Counted from the first letter of the stretch, positions 16,436-25,457 are shown. The stretch is 64,000 nucleotides of DNA from Cytobacillus purgationiresistens (GCF_030813235.1 NZ_JAUSUB010000006.1:62001-126000), one strand, 5' to 3'. Notes: generated by a model not told the origin, from the letters alone. Numbers and translations: made by a program.

Positions 16436-16823
16436 AGATACGTCTCATCTCCTTTTCGACTTCTATTTTCCACATGTTTGGCGCGATACGTTCCATTTCA
16501 TTTCCTGTTAGTTCCAACATAAAGCGCCCCTCAACCCAACCAACTGTTCTGCCGCCCACGACTATTCTGTGTCCTTTTTCAACAAAGGAAGCATACTCAG
16601 TTTGGTTATAGATTACTATGATATACGTATCGCCCCTCTTAATTACATCATACTGCCAAGCAGGGCGTAGTATATTATTATCAACCGGAGTCATCTTCTT
16701 TACTTTTCGAATGGCCAATAGCGCAACACGTTTCGCCACTTTTAAATGGATACGGTGAAATGCCTTATTTAACTCAATTAAGTTTGCTTTTATACTTACA
16801 ACCTCACTGAATTCAAAGCCCAT
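16425..16823 (-). CDS. HK97 gp10-like protein (XkdI/YqbI)
   Basis: The 132-residue basic protein has the gp10/YqbI layout: an N-terminal helix (A-F-H-R-I-H-L-K-V-A-K-R), T-P-V-D-N-N-I-L-R-P-A-W, then Y-A-S-F-V-E-K-G-H-R and V-V-G-G-R-T-V-G-W-V-E-G-R-F. These proteins act in head-tail joining. It ends where the head-closure-like gene begins (one-base overlap), within a run of six tightly packed connector genes. Confidence 0.85.
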   Translation of the reverse strand: MGFEFSEVVSIKANLIELNKAFHRIHLKVAKRVALLAIRKVKKMTPVDNNILRPAWQYDVIKRGDTYIIVIYNQTEYASFVEKGHRIVVGGRTVGWVEGRFMLELTGNEMERIAPNMWKIEVEKEMRRIFGN

Positions 16824-17215
16824 TAGGCATACCCTTTTCGTAACAGCAGCACTTCTTGATGTGTCACATAACCGAAAGGTTCTTTTGCAGATTCATAGTT
16901 TTTCGAATTAACAATCTTCCCCTTTTCTAGTGAATACACAGTGATCTCGTCCCCTGCTTTAACCTTAAAGTCACTCGAAAGAAAAAGCTTAACATCATAT
17001 TGGACGACGTTTGCTTCGCCCTGTTTCGCATTATTCAAGCTTGGGTTGGATAACCGGCAAGGTACATTTTCATAAACTGGTACCCAATCCATACCGTCCG
17101 CACCGTTTGGTTTAACAATCGACATATACCGCTTGATGATGGCTTTTTTGTCATACATAAATTCTACTGCTGAGGTAGCTTTGGCCATGATACTGGTTAT
17201 GTCCACGGTTACCAC
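16823..17215 (-). CDS. Head closure-like protein (XkdH/YqbH position)
   Basis: The 130-residue beta-rich protein (V-P-C-R-L-S, V-Q-Y-D-V-K-L-F-L, V-K-A-G-D-E-I-T-V-Y) occupies the XkdH/YqbH (DUF3599) position between the gp6-like adaptor and the gp10-like protein. The strand pattern with a G-D-E-I-T-V turn is typical of head-tail stoppers. Assignment rests mainly on gene order. Confidence 0.68.
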   Translation of the reverse strand: MVTVDITSIMAKATSAVEFMYDKKAIIKRYMSIVKPNGADGMDWVPVYENVPCRLSNPSLNNAKQGEANVVQYDVKLFLSSDFKVKAGDEITVYSLEKGKIVNSKNYESAKEPFGYVTHQEVLLLRKGYA

Positions 17216-17556
17216 CTCAGCTTTCGAAATCTATTTAGCTGTTTAGCATAATCAAAAAGGAGGGATTGAGTTGCACGTTCTTTAGATTCCAATCGTGCGG
17301 CACCAAAGGACACCTGCACGTCACCTTCTTTAATAGATGATATAGTTGTTTGCCCATCAGAATCATTACTTCGTTTAATTCCGTTAATGAAATCAATAAC
17401 CATGTTTGCATGTACAAACCGTAATTCAGGAGGGATATCCCCCCTGTTGCAGTATGTCTGGATAGATTGGCCTACTTCCTCAATATGCATGCTTAAAATC
17501 TCATCCTCTGGCTTTGGATCAGGAAGCTTTGCTTTTACGATATCAATTACTTTCAT
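17209..17556 (-). CDS. Head-tail adaptor (YqbG / DUF3199-like)
   Basis: The 115-residue helical protein follows the YqbF-like gene and precedes the stopper, the position of the SPP1 gp15/HK97 gp6 adaptor. Features include Q-T-Y-C-N-R-G-D-I-P-P-E-L and a C-terminal G-D-V-Q-V-S-F-G strand, common in the family. It forms the ring below the portal. Confidence 0.75.
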   Translation of the reverse strand: MKVIDIVKAKLPDPKPEDEILSMHIEEVGQSIQTYCNRGDIPPELRFVHANMVIDFINGIKRSNDSDGQTTISSIKEGDVQVSFGAARLESKERATQSLLFDYAKQLNRFRKLRW

Positions 17557-17567
17557 AATAGCCCACC

Positions 17568-17846
17568 TTATTCTTGTGGAGGATTTTCAGCATTTTCTTC
17601 CAATTTTATAACAGCTAGAATTTCTTCTTTTTTCTTGGCTTCTCCGAGATTTATGTTATTTTCGGCTGAGTACTCCTTTAATTCCGTAACAGTCATACTA
17701 TCAAGGGTTTTTGGTTCTTTTTCTACCTTGGATATTACCTTAACAATATTTTCATCCACATGGGGCTCTTCCATTTCAAATATTTCTCCCGTCCGATACG
17801 TCTTACCATTGTATCGAACGGGAACATCAATAACTTCTACTATCAT
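17568..17846 (-). CDS. YqbF-like protein with HeH/LEM-type domain
   Basis: The 92-residue protein has two parts: an N-terminal beta module (V-P-V-R-Y-N-G-K-T-Y-R-T-G-E) and a C-terminal helix-extension-helix/LEM-type module (M-T-V-T-E-L-K-E-Y-S-A-E and K-K-E-E-I-L-A-V-I). This resembles skin YqbF, encoded directly after the capsid gene. The HeH domain suggests DNA or protein binding at the head vertex. The end is acidic. Confidence 0.7.
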   Translation of the reverse strand: MIVEVIDVPVRYNGKTYRTGEIFEMEEPHVDENIVKVISKVEKEPKTLDSMTVTELKEYSAENNINLGEAKKKEEILAVIKLEENAENPPQE

Positions 17847-17859
17847 CGGCTTTCCTCCT

Positions 17860-18876
17860 TTATGCTATCGGCTGAGCTTGGAATACATTTTCCGATTCTG
17901 GAAAAGAAGGAATAGCAGTAGCTGCTGCCTTTGTCCATGTTGAAATTGGGTCTTTTCCTTCTTCATACACCATCGTTATTACCTTATCGACATTCGAAAC
18001 ATCGGCACCTTCAAGAATCATTCGTGATTCTTCAGGAGTAGGACAATATAGCGTTTCTCCGAGTGATCCATCTCCAAACATTACAAACTTATTTTCGCCT
18101 AAATAACGATACTTTGTGTAAGTACCATTTTCATTTTGCTTACGATATTTAGCATCATACACAGCAATTTGAGGTAGATCGTGTTGCAATAGAAATGCGT
18201 TTAAGTCAGACCGAGTTGGGATACGACCAGAATCTTTACCATAAAGGTATCCGATGATTTTCGAATTACGTAACATTTGCGTTAATATCTTGTTTGATGT
18301 TAATGCACGTGTAGGCTTTTCATCTAGCGTACCTGCCCAACGTTCTAAATCACCAATAATATCAGCGGTATCTTCTGTCCATCTTCCAGTTCCACTTAAC
18401 GCTTCCTGGTGTTCAGACGGTACATGATAGTTAATTGTCATGTTCAATCCGTTTTCATTCAACGTTACTTTTCCAGTAGAAAGAGCCTCCATACGCATAA
18501 GCTCAATTCGAGCCTTAACACCAGCAACAAGCATATCAATGTCATTGAAAACCTGTCCCATCAAATACTTTTTCTCACCTTCAGTACGTGGAAACTTTAA
18601 GGCAATTAAATCCTTTTCAGTAATTTGGAGTTTACGTTTTACATATGCAGCTTCGAGAGCTTGTTCAGCTGCTTCGCGTGAACCGATTTCTGCCTCTGTA
18701 TCAAATGCGTGTACAGAAGCAATTGTCGCAAGTTTGCTACCAGCTTTAAAATAGCTAAAATCAAGAGTGTCGTGCTTTACTTCAGGGAACAATGTCTCCC
18801 CTAAAAGCGGATTATATTGTCGTTCCTTCACATAATTTAATACTGTTTCTGATTTAAATAGTTCTAATACATCCAT
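17860..18876 (-). CDS. xkdG: Major capsid protein
   Basis: The 338-residue capsid protein starts M-D-V-L-E-L-F-K-S-E-T-V-L-N-Y and contains L-G-E-T-L-F-P, F-D-T-E-A and E-R-W-A-G-T-L-D-E-K-P-T-R-A. It belongs to the phage capsid E-like/HK97-fold group seen in Bacillus and Listeria prophages. It assembles around the scaffold encoded upstream. A strong AGGAGG lies about nine bases ahead of the ATG. The gene order scaffold, decoration protein, capsid is as expected. Confidence 0.88.
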   Translation of the reverse strand: MDVLELFKSETVLNYVKERQYNPLLGETLFPEVKHDTLDFSYFKAGSKLATIASVHAFDTEAEIGSREAAEQALEAAYVKRKLQITEKDLIALKFPRTEGEKKYLMGQVFNDIDMLVAGVKARIELMRMEALSTGKVTLNENGLNMTINYHVPSEHQEALSGTGRWTEDTADIIGDLERWAGTLDEKPTRALTSNKILTQMLRNSKIIGYLYGKDSGRIPTRSDLNAFLLQHDLPQIAVYDAKYRKQNENGTYTKYRYLGENKFVMFGDGSLGETLYCPTPEESRMILEGADVSNVDKVITMVYEEGKDPISTWTKAAATAIPSFPESENVFQAQPIA

Positions 18877-18900
18877 GAATAAATGCCTCCTTTATCCGAA

Positions 18901-19215
18901 TTATCGGAATGTAATTTTTGATAATGCAGTTTTCGCCTCAGCATCAGGTGTGACAGGTAAACGTTCCTCTAAAACATACGCTTCTACGATTAAAGCTCCC
19001 GGTTGTGGACCATTTGATACATCAACGTCTGTATACAAAATACCTTCTGCTGTCTCATCATTAGCAGGTAGAATCGTGCCTACTTTTACAATTTTCTTTC
19101 CGTTTTCATTAGGTGTTACACCCTCACCACTCACTTGATACGTAAAAGACTGCACCTTTGATGCCGCTAGAAAGTTAACTCGTTCTGCATTTGATACCTT
19201 TTTTACATATGGCAT
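18901..19215 (-). CDS. Probable head decoration protein
   Basis: The 104-residue beta-rich protein lies between scaffold and capsid. It contains V-G-T-I-L-P-A-N-D-E-T-A-E-G-I-L-Y-T-D-V-D-V and P-G-A-L-I-V-E-A-Y-V, a layout I recognise from lambda gpD-like decoration proteins (head protein of Firmicutes prophages: a beta core around the P-A-N-D motif). It would stabilise the expanded capsid. Position and motif support the call; no direct functional residues are visible. Confidence 0.7.
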   Translation of the reverse strand: MPYVKKVSNAERVNFLAASKVQSFTYQVSGEGVTPNENGKKIVKVGTILPANDETAEGILYTDVDVSNGPQPGALIVEAYVLEERLPVTPDAEAKTALSKITFR

Positions 19216-19230
19216 ATTATTTTCCTCCCT

Positions 19231-19836
19231 TTAACCCCATGGGTTGTTTTCTGTACTTGCATTTGTGCCTTTTTCGTTTGCCATTTTTGCGAAATCGACA
19301 CCAAGACTAGTTGGTGCCCCTTTTCCTCCTGGGTCACCTTCAGCTGGCTTTGCTCCTTTAATCTCAGGTGCTGGATTTTCTTCTGGAACAAATAAAAAAG
19401 ACTTCGATTCTTGCAGTGTTTTAATCTGCTCATCAAGTCCTTCGGTAACGTTTCCGCTCTCATCTAATTTGATTTTAGCCTTGTCAATACGGTCAATTAC
19501 CATATCTGTATCATGGACCTTTCCATTCAGTGCAAGTTTTAGCGCACTGGATAGTTGAGCATCCTTAATTTTTGCTTCATAATCTTTTTTATCTGTGTCG
19601 TATTTGGTTTGAAGATTAGTAAGCTGCGTTTGCAAATCTTCGCTGCCTTCTGCTTGCTTCTTCAATGCCTTTAGGTCTTTATCACGTTTAGCCAGTTGCC
19701 CAGTCAGATCATCAACGTTTGATTGAAGACCTGCTGCCTTCGTTTTATGGGATTCAACTGTCTTCCCGTGTTCAGCCATGATTTTATCAATAGCCTCTTT
19801 TTCAAGACCCATGCCTTCCATAAATTCACGTTTCAT
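19231..19836 (-). CDS. Scaffolding protein, GP20 family
   Basis: The 201-residue protein has the phage GP20 minor structural/scaffold pattern: an N-terminal L-E-K-E-A-I-D-K-I-M-A-E-H-G helix, a long coiled coil (about 30-95), L-A-L-N-G-K-V-H-D (about 103-111) and a disordered proline/glycine-rich end finishing N-N-P-W-G. It directs capsid assembly and then leaves. It is transcribed after the toxin-immunity pair and before the decoration and capsid genes. Confidence 0.88.
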   Translation of the reverse strand: MKREFMEGMGLEKEAIDKIMAEHGKTVESHKTKAAGLQSNVDDLTGQLAKRDKDLKALKKQAEGSEDLQTQLTNLQTKYDTDKKDYEAKIKDAQLSSALKLALNGKVHDTDMVIDRIDKAKIKLDESGNVTEGLDEQIKTLQESKSFLFVPEENPAPEIKGAKPAEGDPGGKGAPTSLGVDFAKMANEKGTNASTENNPWG

Positions 19837-19936
19837 GAATATTCCTCCCTGGTTACGATTATTTTTACGTGGTTACGTCCACGACCAACTTTGAATCTTT
19901 TACGTCTGCAAATGCTAAAAAGACGAGACATAATAA

Positions 19937-19977
19937 AAAGCACCCTCTACCTACCACGGTTGAAAGTGCCTTTACTC
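19937..19977 (-). terminator. Stem-loop after the candidate immunity gene
   Basis: On the minus strand, AGGCACT and AGGGTGCT can pair imperfectly across a GC-containing loop and are followed by TTTTTATT. It overlaps the last codons of the 65-aa gene and would separate it from the scaffold gene, perhaps allowing different expression levels. Confidence 0.45.
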
Positions 19978-20169
19978 AATAATTTCAATGGTATTAATTT
20001 CAAGTTCAGAAATAGTTATTTCTTCTTGACCATCTGGAATGAACGACAATTCGTCATAATCAAAATCTGTATCCTCTTGGTCAATATAATCTCGGACGAA
20101 CCCTTTCAGGATTTCCCCATCTTTGAATGTAACTTTTACTCTTTTCTGAGTGAACTCCCAAAGTTTCAT
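19972..20169 (-). CDS. Candidate immunity protein for the MuF toxin
   Basis: The 65-residue, strongly acidic protein (V-K-V-T-F-K-D-G-E-I-L-K-G-F-V then D-Q-E-D-T-D-F-D-Y-D-E-L) has the short SH3/LSm-like beta-barrel pattern of small immunity proteins. It begins 12 bases after the toxin-bearing head-protein gene, with an AGGAAG ribosome binding site (AGGAAGTGAGAA, then ATG). It has no counterpart between gp7 and scaffold in SPP1-like phages. Adjacency, small size and acidity are the usual hallmarks of a cognate immunity gene. This is inference; a small structural protein is the alternative. Confidence 0.6.
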   Translation of the reverse strand: MKLWEFTQKRVKVTFKDGEILKGFVRDYIDQEDTDFDYDELSFIPDGQEEITISELEINTIEIIE

Positions 20170-20181
20170 TTTCTCACTTCC

Positions 20182-21621
20182 TTATTTTAAAGTTGGTATG
20201 ATATGAGTGCCGGACTTCCCATAGTGTATAAAGAAGGCGTTCGTAGGTGTTTCTTTTCCTGTCCCTTGGTCAACATGAACTCCTATGGTTTCCTGGGATA
20301 TTATTAATTCTTTATTATTCCATTTTCCGCTTTTTGTAAGCTTTATCTCGCCAGTTCCAGCATATTTTTCAACCAGTTCATCTGCCTCTTCATATGAAAC
20401 GATTAAATGACTCGGTTTCTGTTTTCCTTTAGCTGCATTTCGCTCCACATAATCAAGATACCTTTTATGTGCTGGATTATGTTTGTCAAAATGATTTCGA
20501 CTATGTTGCAGCTTGTATTCGCCGCCCTTAATGTCAGATTGAATTTGTGATATTAAGGATTGCCGTTTCTCATTTTCTATACGTTCAGCTTCTTGCTTTG
20601 GTTTCAATACACTTTCATTATACCACTCTTCATAAGACATTGAATCAATAAGCCCATCGGACGATTGCCGTTTCTCTCCTACCATATAAACTGATTCATC
20701 AAAATAAGGAATCGTGGTAGTTCGGCAACGCACATGAAACGGAGGAGCGGTTTCACCGGGTTTATAATCTTTCGTCTTATAGATTTTTCCGTCTTGCTCT
20801 CTACAAATATTTGAGGTTCTACTATCTAGCGTTGATAAAATCTCATATCTTTCAATCCCAGCATCAACATAACTATTCTGAGCTGCTAGGCCGTGAAAGA
20901 AATTAGATTCTGTTCGGACAAGCGCTTCAGCACGCGAACGGGAAACATTCGTAATATCCATAATAGACTTGGTAGTTCGCTGCAATGATCGACCTGAAGC
21001 AAAGCTTCTTTCTAACTCTTTCTGGATTGACTGTCTTGTAGCTGCCTGGTGCCCCCAAATACGCTTTGAAAATTCCTTTCCACTCCAATTGTAGGAAAGA
21101 ATCTCTTTCATCGAGCTGTCCGATGTGGCAGCTACTACCCCTATAATAGTTCCCGTCTTATGCAAATCATGCATTGTACGGTAATACGAGTTGTTGTACA
21201 CATCTGTTAGTCCAGTATACGTATATTCTTGTAACCCGTTTGCACCACCGTAAAGTTCAACCATTCTCATTTCTATTTGCATATTTAGTGCTTCAAGACG
21301 TGAGATGCGGGCCCGATAACTTGTAGCATTCAAGATCCGGTCATATTCCGGATTTCCTGCAAGAGACATTTCACGGAACCGTTTCAAATCGATATTCTTA
21401 AAGTCTTTCAGCTCTTTCGCTGTCAGGTACTTCCTGGCTTCTGATAAAGAAACTTTATTATCCTTTGCATATCGCGCATAGAATGTATCAATTTGCTTTA
21501 GTATGTCCTCCTGAGCTTCTCGTAAGCTTTCGTCCATTCGGGCTAAATACTTACTTGCAATGAGCTGGGATTCCATTTCGCGTTGTACTGAACGACTTTC
21601 CCAATACTTCTTACTCATCAA
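20182..21621 (-). CDS. Minor head protein (SPP1 gp7/MuF) with C-terminal toxin domain
   Basis: The 479-residue protein combines a helical portal-binding N-terminus, a MuF domain (about 190-310; A-L-V-R-T-E-S-N-F-F, D-S-R-T-S-N-I-C-R, P-P-F-H-V-R-C-R-T-T) and an extra C-terminal domain (about 370-479). SPP1 gp7 is about 308 residues, so about 170 are added. The extra domain (K-P-S-H-L-I-V-S, V-E-K-Y-A-G-T-G-E-I-K, I-H-Y-G-K-S-G-T-H-I-I-P) resembles polymorphic toxin type 50 (BECR-fold RNase-like) modules. MuF-toxin fusions are known from temperate Firmicutes phages: the toxin is packaged and could be delivered with DNA. It overlaps the portal gene by 11 bases and is followed by a candidate immunity gene. 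Confidence 0.85.
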   Translation of the reverse strand: MMSKKYWESRSVQREMESQLIASKYLARMDESLREAQEDILKQIDTFYARYAKDNKVSLSEARKYLTAKELKDFKNIDLKRFREMSLAGNPEYDRILNATSYRARISRLEALNMQIEMRMVELYGGANGLQEYTYTGLTDVYNNSYYRTMHDLHKTGTIIGVVAATSDSSMKEILSYNWSGKEFSKRIWGHQAATRQSIQKELERSFASGRSLQRTTKSIMDITNVSRSRAEALVRTESNFFHGLAAQNSYVDAGIERYEILSTLDSRTSNICREQDGKIYKTKDYKPGETAPPFHVRCRTTTIPYFDESVYMVGEKRQSSDGLIDSMSYEEWYNESVLKPKQEAERIENEKRQSLISQIQSDIKGGEYKLQHSRNHFDKHNPAHKRYLDYVERNAAKGKQKPSHLIVSYEEADELVEKYAGTGEIKLTKSGKWNNKELIISQETIGVHVDQGTGKETPTNAFFIHYGKSGTHIIPTLK

Positions 21622-23032
21622 CCGTCACATCATCTTTACCGAATGTATCCTGATAGCCCTCAATTTCTTCTTTTTTCTGTTCTTCTAGTCGGGCTTCAAC
21701 TTCCTCTGTGTACCAAGGATGATTTTCTCGTATAGTCTTATCATCCAAAATACCGACAGATTTTCCACAACTGTCAATAGCTTCTGTTTCTGAAATAATA
21801 ATATCTCGGTTAAAGATGATATTTATTTTCTCTTTGGTGAAATCACCCTTGCCCGTCATAAACAGGTAATGATTTATGAACCAAATCATATGCTCGATGG
21901 ATGATTGGAATTCAGCTTCAAGAATGTTGCAATCCATATCCAAATCTGAATAACGGAATCGAAGCGCAACGCCTGAAGCGTCTCTTAAACTTTCTTCCCT
22001 AGTATCTACACCCCGACCAAACTCATAGATTGAGTTCCGGTTACGGTCAATTTCCTTTTCGACAGCATCTGTCTGGATCTCTGCCTGAAGCTTGTCCACG
22101 TCTCCGTTTTCGTCCAGCTTAACAGCCATGTATTTATTCAAATCAGACAAAAACTCAGATAAATCTTCCCCGCCAAAATTAATTAATTTATAAATAAATT
22201 TCGGAATATCGGCTAACAAGTCAGCATTGGTGGATGCCTGCAAATTAAAGTTATCTATTAATGATTTAATACTGTCGATTAAAGGCTGCTCTTCTTCATT
22301 GTATTTAAAGTGGATAAGTGGAATATTTTCCCACACATACGGTTTGTCATTAATGGTGAAATGGAAATTCTGCTCGATACCTGCAGGAACATCCGGAATC
22401 AGTCTATTGTTTTCTTTAACGAAAAACTTGATACCACCTGAATGGTAGTACTCCACCTTTTTCTGCTTTTTCTTTTCACCATCCATGTAAATGCTAATCT
22501 CGTACACCCGTATGAAAGAGATTAATTTCATATGTTCATTATCTCCCCAGAACGGAATAATCTGTTCAGAGGGAAACTTCATGAAGGACAAATCCCCTTT
22601 TTCATTGATGTATGGGTACAAATAAGCAATTCCTTTGTTGATGGCTTCTTTTCCCACGTTTTTAATCTTTTTCAAAAGACCGCGATCAAATGTCTCCTGC
22701 ATAATTTTACTGTATACCTTATTCTCAGTCCCAAATGTAGGCTCTTTTGATAACAAATACCCAATCTTTTGGTCTACTAATTTCTTAGCAAATCCATGCG
22801 CCAGCTTCTGATTCGATTTCCATTTAATCTTTTGTTCTTTTTTCAATATGTCGGTCTTGTTCAAGTAATAGAGCTCGCCAGTGATCATATTATTCCTAGT
22901 CTCACTGTTTTCCCACTCTTGAATTTCCTTGGCCAACATATCATTATCTGTAATAACACTACTCACCATGCCTTCTATGACTTTCACCATCCTTTCATGC
23001 CAGGGAGCCCGGTATAGGTCTTCGATTAGCAT
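21611..23032 (-). CDS. Portal protein, SPP1 gp6 family
   Basis: The 473-residue portal forms the dodecameric DNA channel. Family features: N-terminal R-x-x-Y-Y-L-N-K-T-D-I, I-P-L-I-H-F-K-Y-N-E-E-E-Q-P-L-I-D-S-I-K-S-L-I-D, the S-G-V-A-L-R-F-R-Y-S-D-L-D crown-stem segment and an acidic C-terminus. It is placed between large terminase and the gp7-like gene, as in SPP1 and PBSX. Start ATG at 23032 has a weak AGGTG nearby. Confidence 0.93.
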   Translation of the reverse strand: MLIEDLYRAPWHERMVKVIEGMVSSVITDNDMLAKEIQEWENSETRNNMITGELYYLNKTDILKKEQKIKWKSNQKLAHGFAKKLVDQKIGYLLSKEPTFGTENKVYSKIMQETFDRGLLKKIKNVGKEAINKGIAYLYPYINEKGDLSFMKFPSEQIIPFWGDNEHMKLISFIRVYEISIYMDGEKKKQKKVEYYHSGGIKFFVKENNRLIPDVPAGIEQNFHFTINDKPYVWENIPLIHFKYNEEEQPLIDSIKSLIDNFNLQASTNADLLADIPKFIYKLINFGGEDLSEFLSDLNKYMAVKLDENGDVDKLQAEIQTDAVEKEIDRNRNSIYEFGRGVDTREESLRDASGVALRFRYSDLDMDCNILEAEFQSSIEHMIWFINHYLFMTGKGDFTKEKINIIFNRDIIISETEAIDSCGKSVGILDDKTIRENHPWYTEEVEARLEEQKKEEIEGYQDTFGKDDVTVDE

Positions 23033-23041
23033 TTATTCACC

Positions 23042-24319
23042 TCATTTCAAAACAGATATGGATGGCTTTTTGTACAAGATTGTATTTACAAAATATCTGT
23101 CACTATCCATATGGTGATCATTCTGTTTTACTGGTTTATCCTCTCCGCGATCAGATGCTTTTGCATCCCAAATATAGGATGAAAATTCCCTTTTTGTTTG
23201 TTTGCAGCAATCATTGAATTTGATTAATTCAGTTACTAAAGCTGTTGCAACATTACGAATACCATTAATCACGTCGTTATCAGCATCTTGGATTTTCCAT
23301 CCATCCTGTTTCAATTGAGCCTTAAATGATGCAGCGGATGGATCTACTATGACCGATGTTATTTTTAAATCGCCCACAAACTCTTTCAAATCTTTGCTGT
23401 ACTCAGCATCAGTTTTTTGTTTGCTCTGTTCTCGGCCGCTATGGTGATACTCCTTCACTTTGTACCAAACACCATTAAATAGCCCCCACAAACCAAATGC
23501 TGTTGGATTCTGCGTTCCGTAGTCGATAGATACATAGTATTTTGTATACGGTCTCAGTTCTGTCTTAACGTAGTGCTTTTTCTCGTTAAACATGTCGTAA
23601 ATAATACCTTCAGCAAGCACCCAAAGTCCTAATATATAACGTTGGTAAAAGATACCGCTATACATGCGTTTGAATCGCTCTTTTATACGTTCGGAAAGTG
23701 AAAGATTATCCTCCATCGTAAAATGGAGATGCAGCATGTTCTTTTCTTCTAATTGATCTAAGTATTCAGTCTTGAACCAATGATAAGGACCTCCCGGATT
23801 ACAGTTAAACCATAACTTTGAGCCTTCAACGGAACAACGGGCAGTTGCTTGATTTACAAATGATTGCGGCATAAGCGCCACTTCATCAAAGAACATTCCA
23901 GCTAGTGTGATTCCTTGAATTAGGTCCTGTGAACCTTCATCTTTACCACCGAATACATAGAAGTAGTTTGTAACTCCCATATATGTGATAGACAGCATGT
24001 TATCTGCTCTGTGGTCTTTCACTTTATAACCGCGAGACTTTAACATTCGTTTTAAAGGAGTAATCACATTTCTACGGTAAGATCCAATCGTTTTCCCTGC
24101 CATCCCAAGGTTTTCGTCCTGGAATGTGTCCATTGCCCACAAAACATATGACAAAGACATAACAACTGTTTTTCCTGCCCTTACAGATCCATCGCATATA
24201 ATACCGTCTTTATCTTTATGCGGTGATGTATCAGTCCACCAATTTAAAACTTTAAGTTGTTTTATTGAAAATGGTTTGAATTTGAATAGTGCCGGCTTCT
24301 TTTTAATCATTGTCATCAT
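23042..24319 (-). CDS. xtmB: Terminase large subunit, PBSX/SPP1 type
   Basis: The 425-residue packaging motor has an ATPase with Walker A G-S-V-R-A-G-K-T (44-51) and Walker B G-M-F-F-D-E (141-146). A C-terminal RNase H-like nuclease follows, with V-S-I-D-Y-G-T-Q-N-P and S-V-I-V-D-P-S-A as acidic-residue motifs. It cuts and pumps DNA into the prohead. The start region overlaps the small terminase gene by 17 bases; a later ATG (24310) is also possible. Confidence 0.95.
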   Translation of the reverse strand: MMTMIKKKPALFKFKPFSIKQLKVLNWWTDTSPHKDKDGIICDGSVRAGKTVVMSLSYVLWAMDTFQDENLGMAGKTIGSYRRNVITPLKRMLKSRGYKVKDHRADNMLSITYMGVTNYFYVFGGKDEGSQDLIQGITLAGMFFDEVALMPQSFVNQATARCSVEGSKLWFNCNPGGPYHWFKTEYLDQLEEKNMLHLHFTMEDNLSLSERIKERFKRMYSGIFYQRYILGLWVLAEGIIYDMFNEKKHYVKTELRPYTKYYVSIDYGTQNPTAFGLWGLFNGVWYKVKEYHHSGREQSKQKTDAEYSKDLKEFVGDLKITSVIVDPSAASFKAQLKQDGWKIQDADNDVINGIRNVATALVTELIKFNDCCKQTKREFSSYIWDAKASDRGEDKPVKQNDHHMDSDRYFVNTILYKKPSISVLK

Positions 24320-25187
24320 TCCATATGTTAGTTGTTGACTTTATGGCATCTAAGAAACCGTCATCTTCGTATTCTGTACCTTCCTCGCCTTTTGCTTTTG
24401 CTATTTCAAACCGAGTTTTATCGACCTGAGTTTTTAATAATTGCTCTTTTAGAGGTTGCTCACTGTATGATTTCTCAATGTCATGTTTTTGCTTAATAGC
24501 CTTAACCAGTTGGTTAGTTATCCTAGTCAATGCCTCCTCGATGTTCATTATGTCATCTATTTTACGGTACTGCGTCTCCTCAATTTCCGTAACCACTAAT
24601 GCAGAAGTCTTTACAGGAACCTTTACCTGAACACCATCTTTTTCAATAACGTGAATATCTTTCGAGTTTTTCAGTTCCTGCAGCACTCTTTTTTCAGGTT
24701 CGGATAATCCATTCTGTAGCTGTTTAATGCGTTTCATCATTCGACGTTGCCGGATAGACAATTCTCGAATCGTTATATCAATTTGATAAAGCGGATCTGT
24801 CTCAATAGAATCAAACAATTGCTTTTCATCTTCTTCAAGGTAGTCCCACATAAGAGTTTCATATTCACCTGTAGTTACAGCATTTCTGTTTCCTAATGGT
24901 GGTGAACCTCCGCGGTTACCTGTAGCGTTTTTATTACCAACCGGAGCACCACCGCCTTTATTACCTTTTGCATTTCTATTTCCTTTTGGAGCTCCTGAAC
25001 GATTAGGAGCGCTCCCTTTTGATTTAGGAACGCTCTCTTTATCCCACTTATCTTGTGATTTCCACTTTCTGATGGTACTTGCAGAAACGCCTATTTTTTT
25101 TGCAATATCTACAAGTTTCATTTCTTTGCTGCTTTCTAGCCATAATTGTTTAGCTTCATCTCTTCTAGTGTCTCGTGGTCTAGCCAA
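24303..25187 (-). CDS. xtmA: Terminase small subunit XtmA-like
   Basis: The 294-residue protein begins with a DNA-binding HTH (K-L-V-D-I-A-K-K-I-G-V-S-A-S-T-I-R-K-W-K, about residues 24-43). Next comes a glycine/asparagine-rich segment with repeats of the form G-A-P-x-G-N-x-N-A-x-G-N (about 62-108), a hallmark of XtmA-type subunits. The rest is helical (coiled coil about 200-260). It recognises the packaging start site. A cluster of hairpins lies about 300 bases upstream, a possible recognition region. Confidence 0.9.
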   Translation of the reverse strand: MARPRDTRRDEAKQLWLESSKEMKLVDIAKKIGVSASTIRKWKSQDKWDKESVPKSKGSAPNRSGAPKGNRNAKGNKGGGAPVGNKNATGNRGGSPPLGNRNAVTTGEYETLMWDYLEEDEKQLFDSIETDPLYQIDITIRELSIRQRRMMKRIKQLQNGLSEPEKRVLQELKNSKDIHVIEKDGVQVKVPVKTSALVVTEIEETQYRKIDDIMNIEEALTRITNQLVKAIKQKHDIEKSYSEQPLKEQLLKTQVDKTRFEIAKAKGEEGTEYEDDGFLDAIKSTTNIWNDDND

Positions 25188-25232
25188 CCTACATCACCGC
25201 CCACCTCCGACTCTTTAAGTTTGAGTTCGTTT

Positions 25233-25457
25233 TTAAAAATCATCTTTCTGAAGCTCTAGGTCAATTTCAATTAGTTTTTTTAGATCATCCACTGATTTTA
25301 TTTCAATTCTTCCTTCTTGGAAGTCCTTGACCCAGCGCGCTATACTTGCCTGAATAATCTTTCTGTACTTCTCTTTCGACTCCAAGACACCAGTAACAGT
25401 CATTGCTTCATGCTCTATTAGGAGTTCTTCATTAGAACGTTTGTTTGCGTTTTTCAT
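25233..25457 (-). CDS. Small hypothetical protein upstream of terminase
   Basis: The 74-residue protein contains a predicted helix bundle (E-E-L-L-I-E-H-E-A and R-K-I-I-Q-A-S-I-A-R-W-V-K-D-F) and ends with acidic residues. A similar short gene often precedes small terminase genes in Bacillus prophages. I cannot assign a role. The ATG is preceded by AAAGGTCGG, a moderate ribosome binding site. Confidence 0.6.
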   Translation of the reverse strand: MKNANKRSNEELLIEHEAMTVTGVLESKEKYRKIIQASIARWVKDFQEGRIEIKSVDDLKKLIEIDLELQKDDF

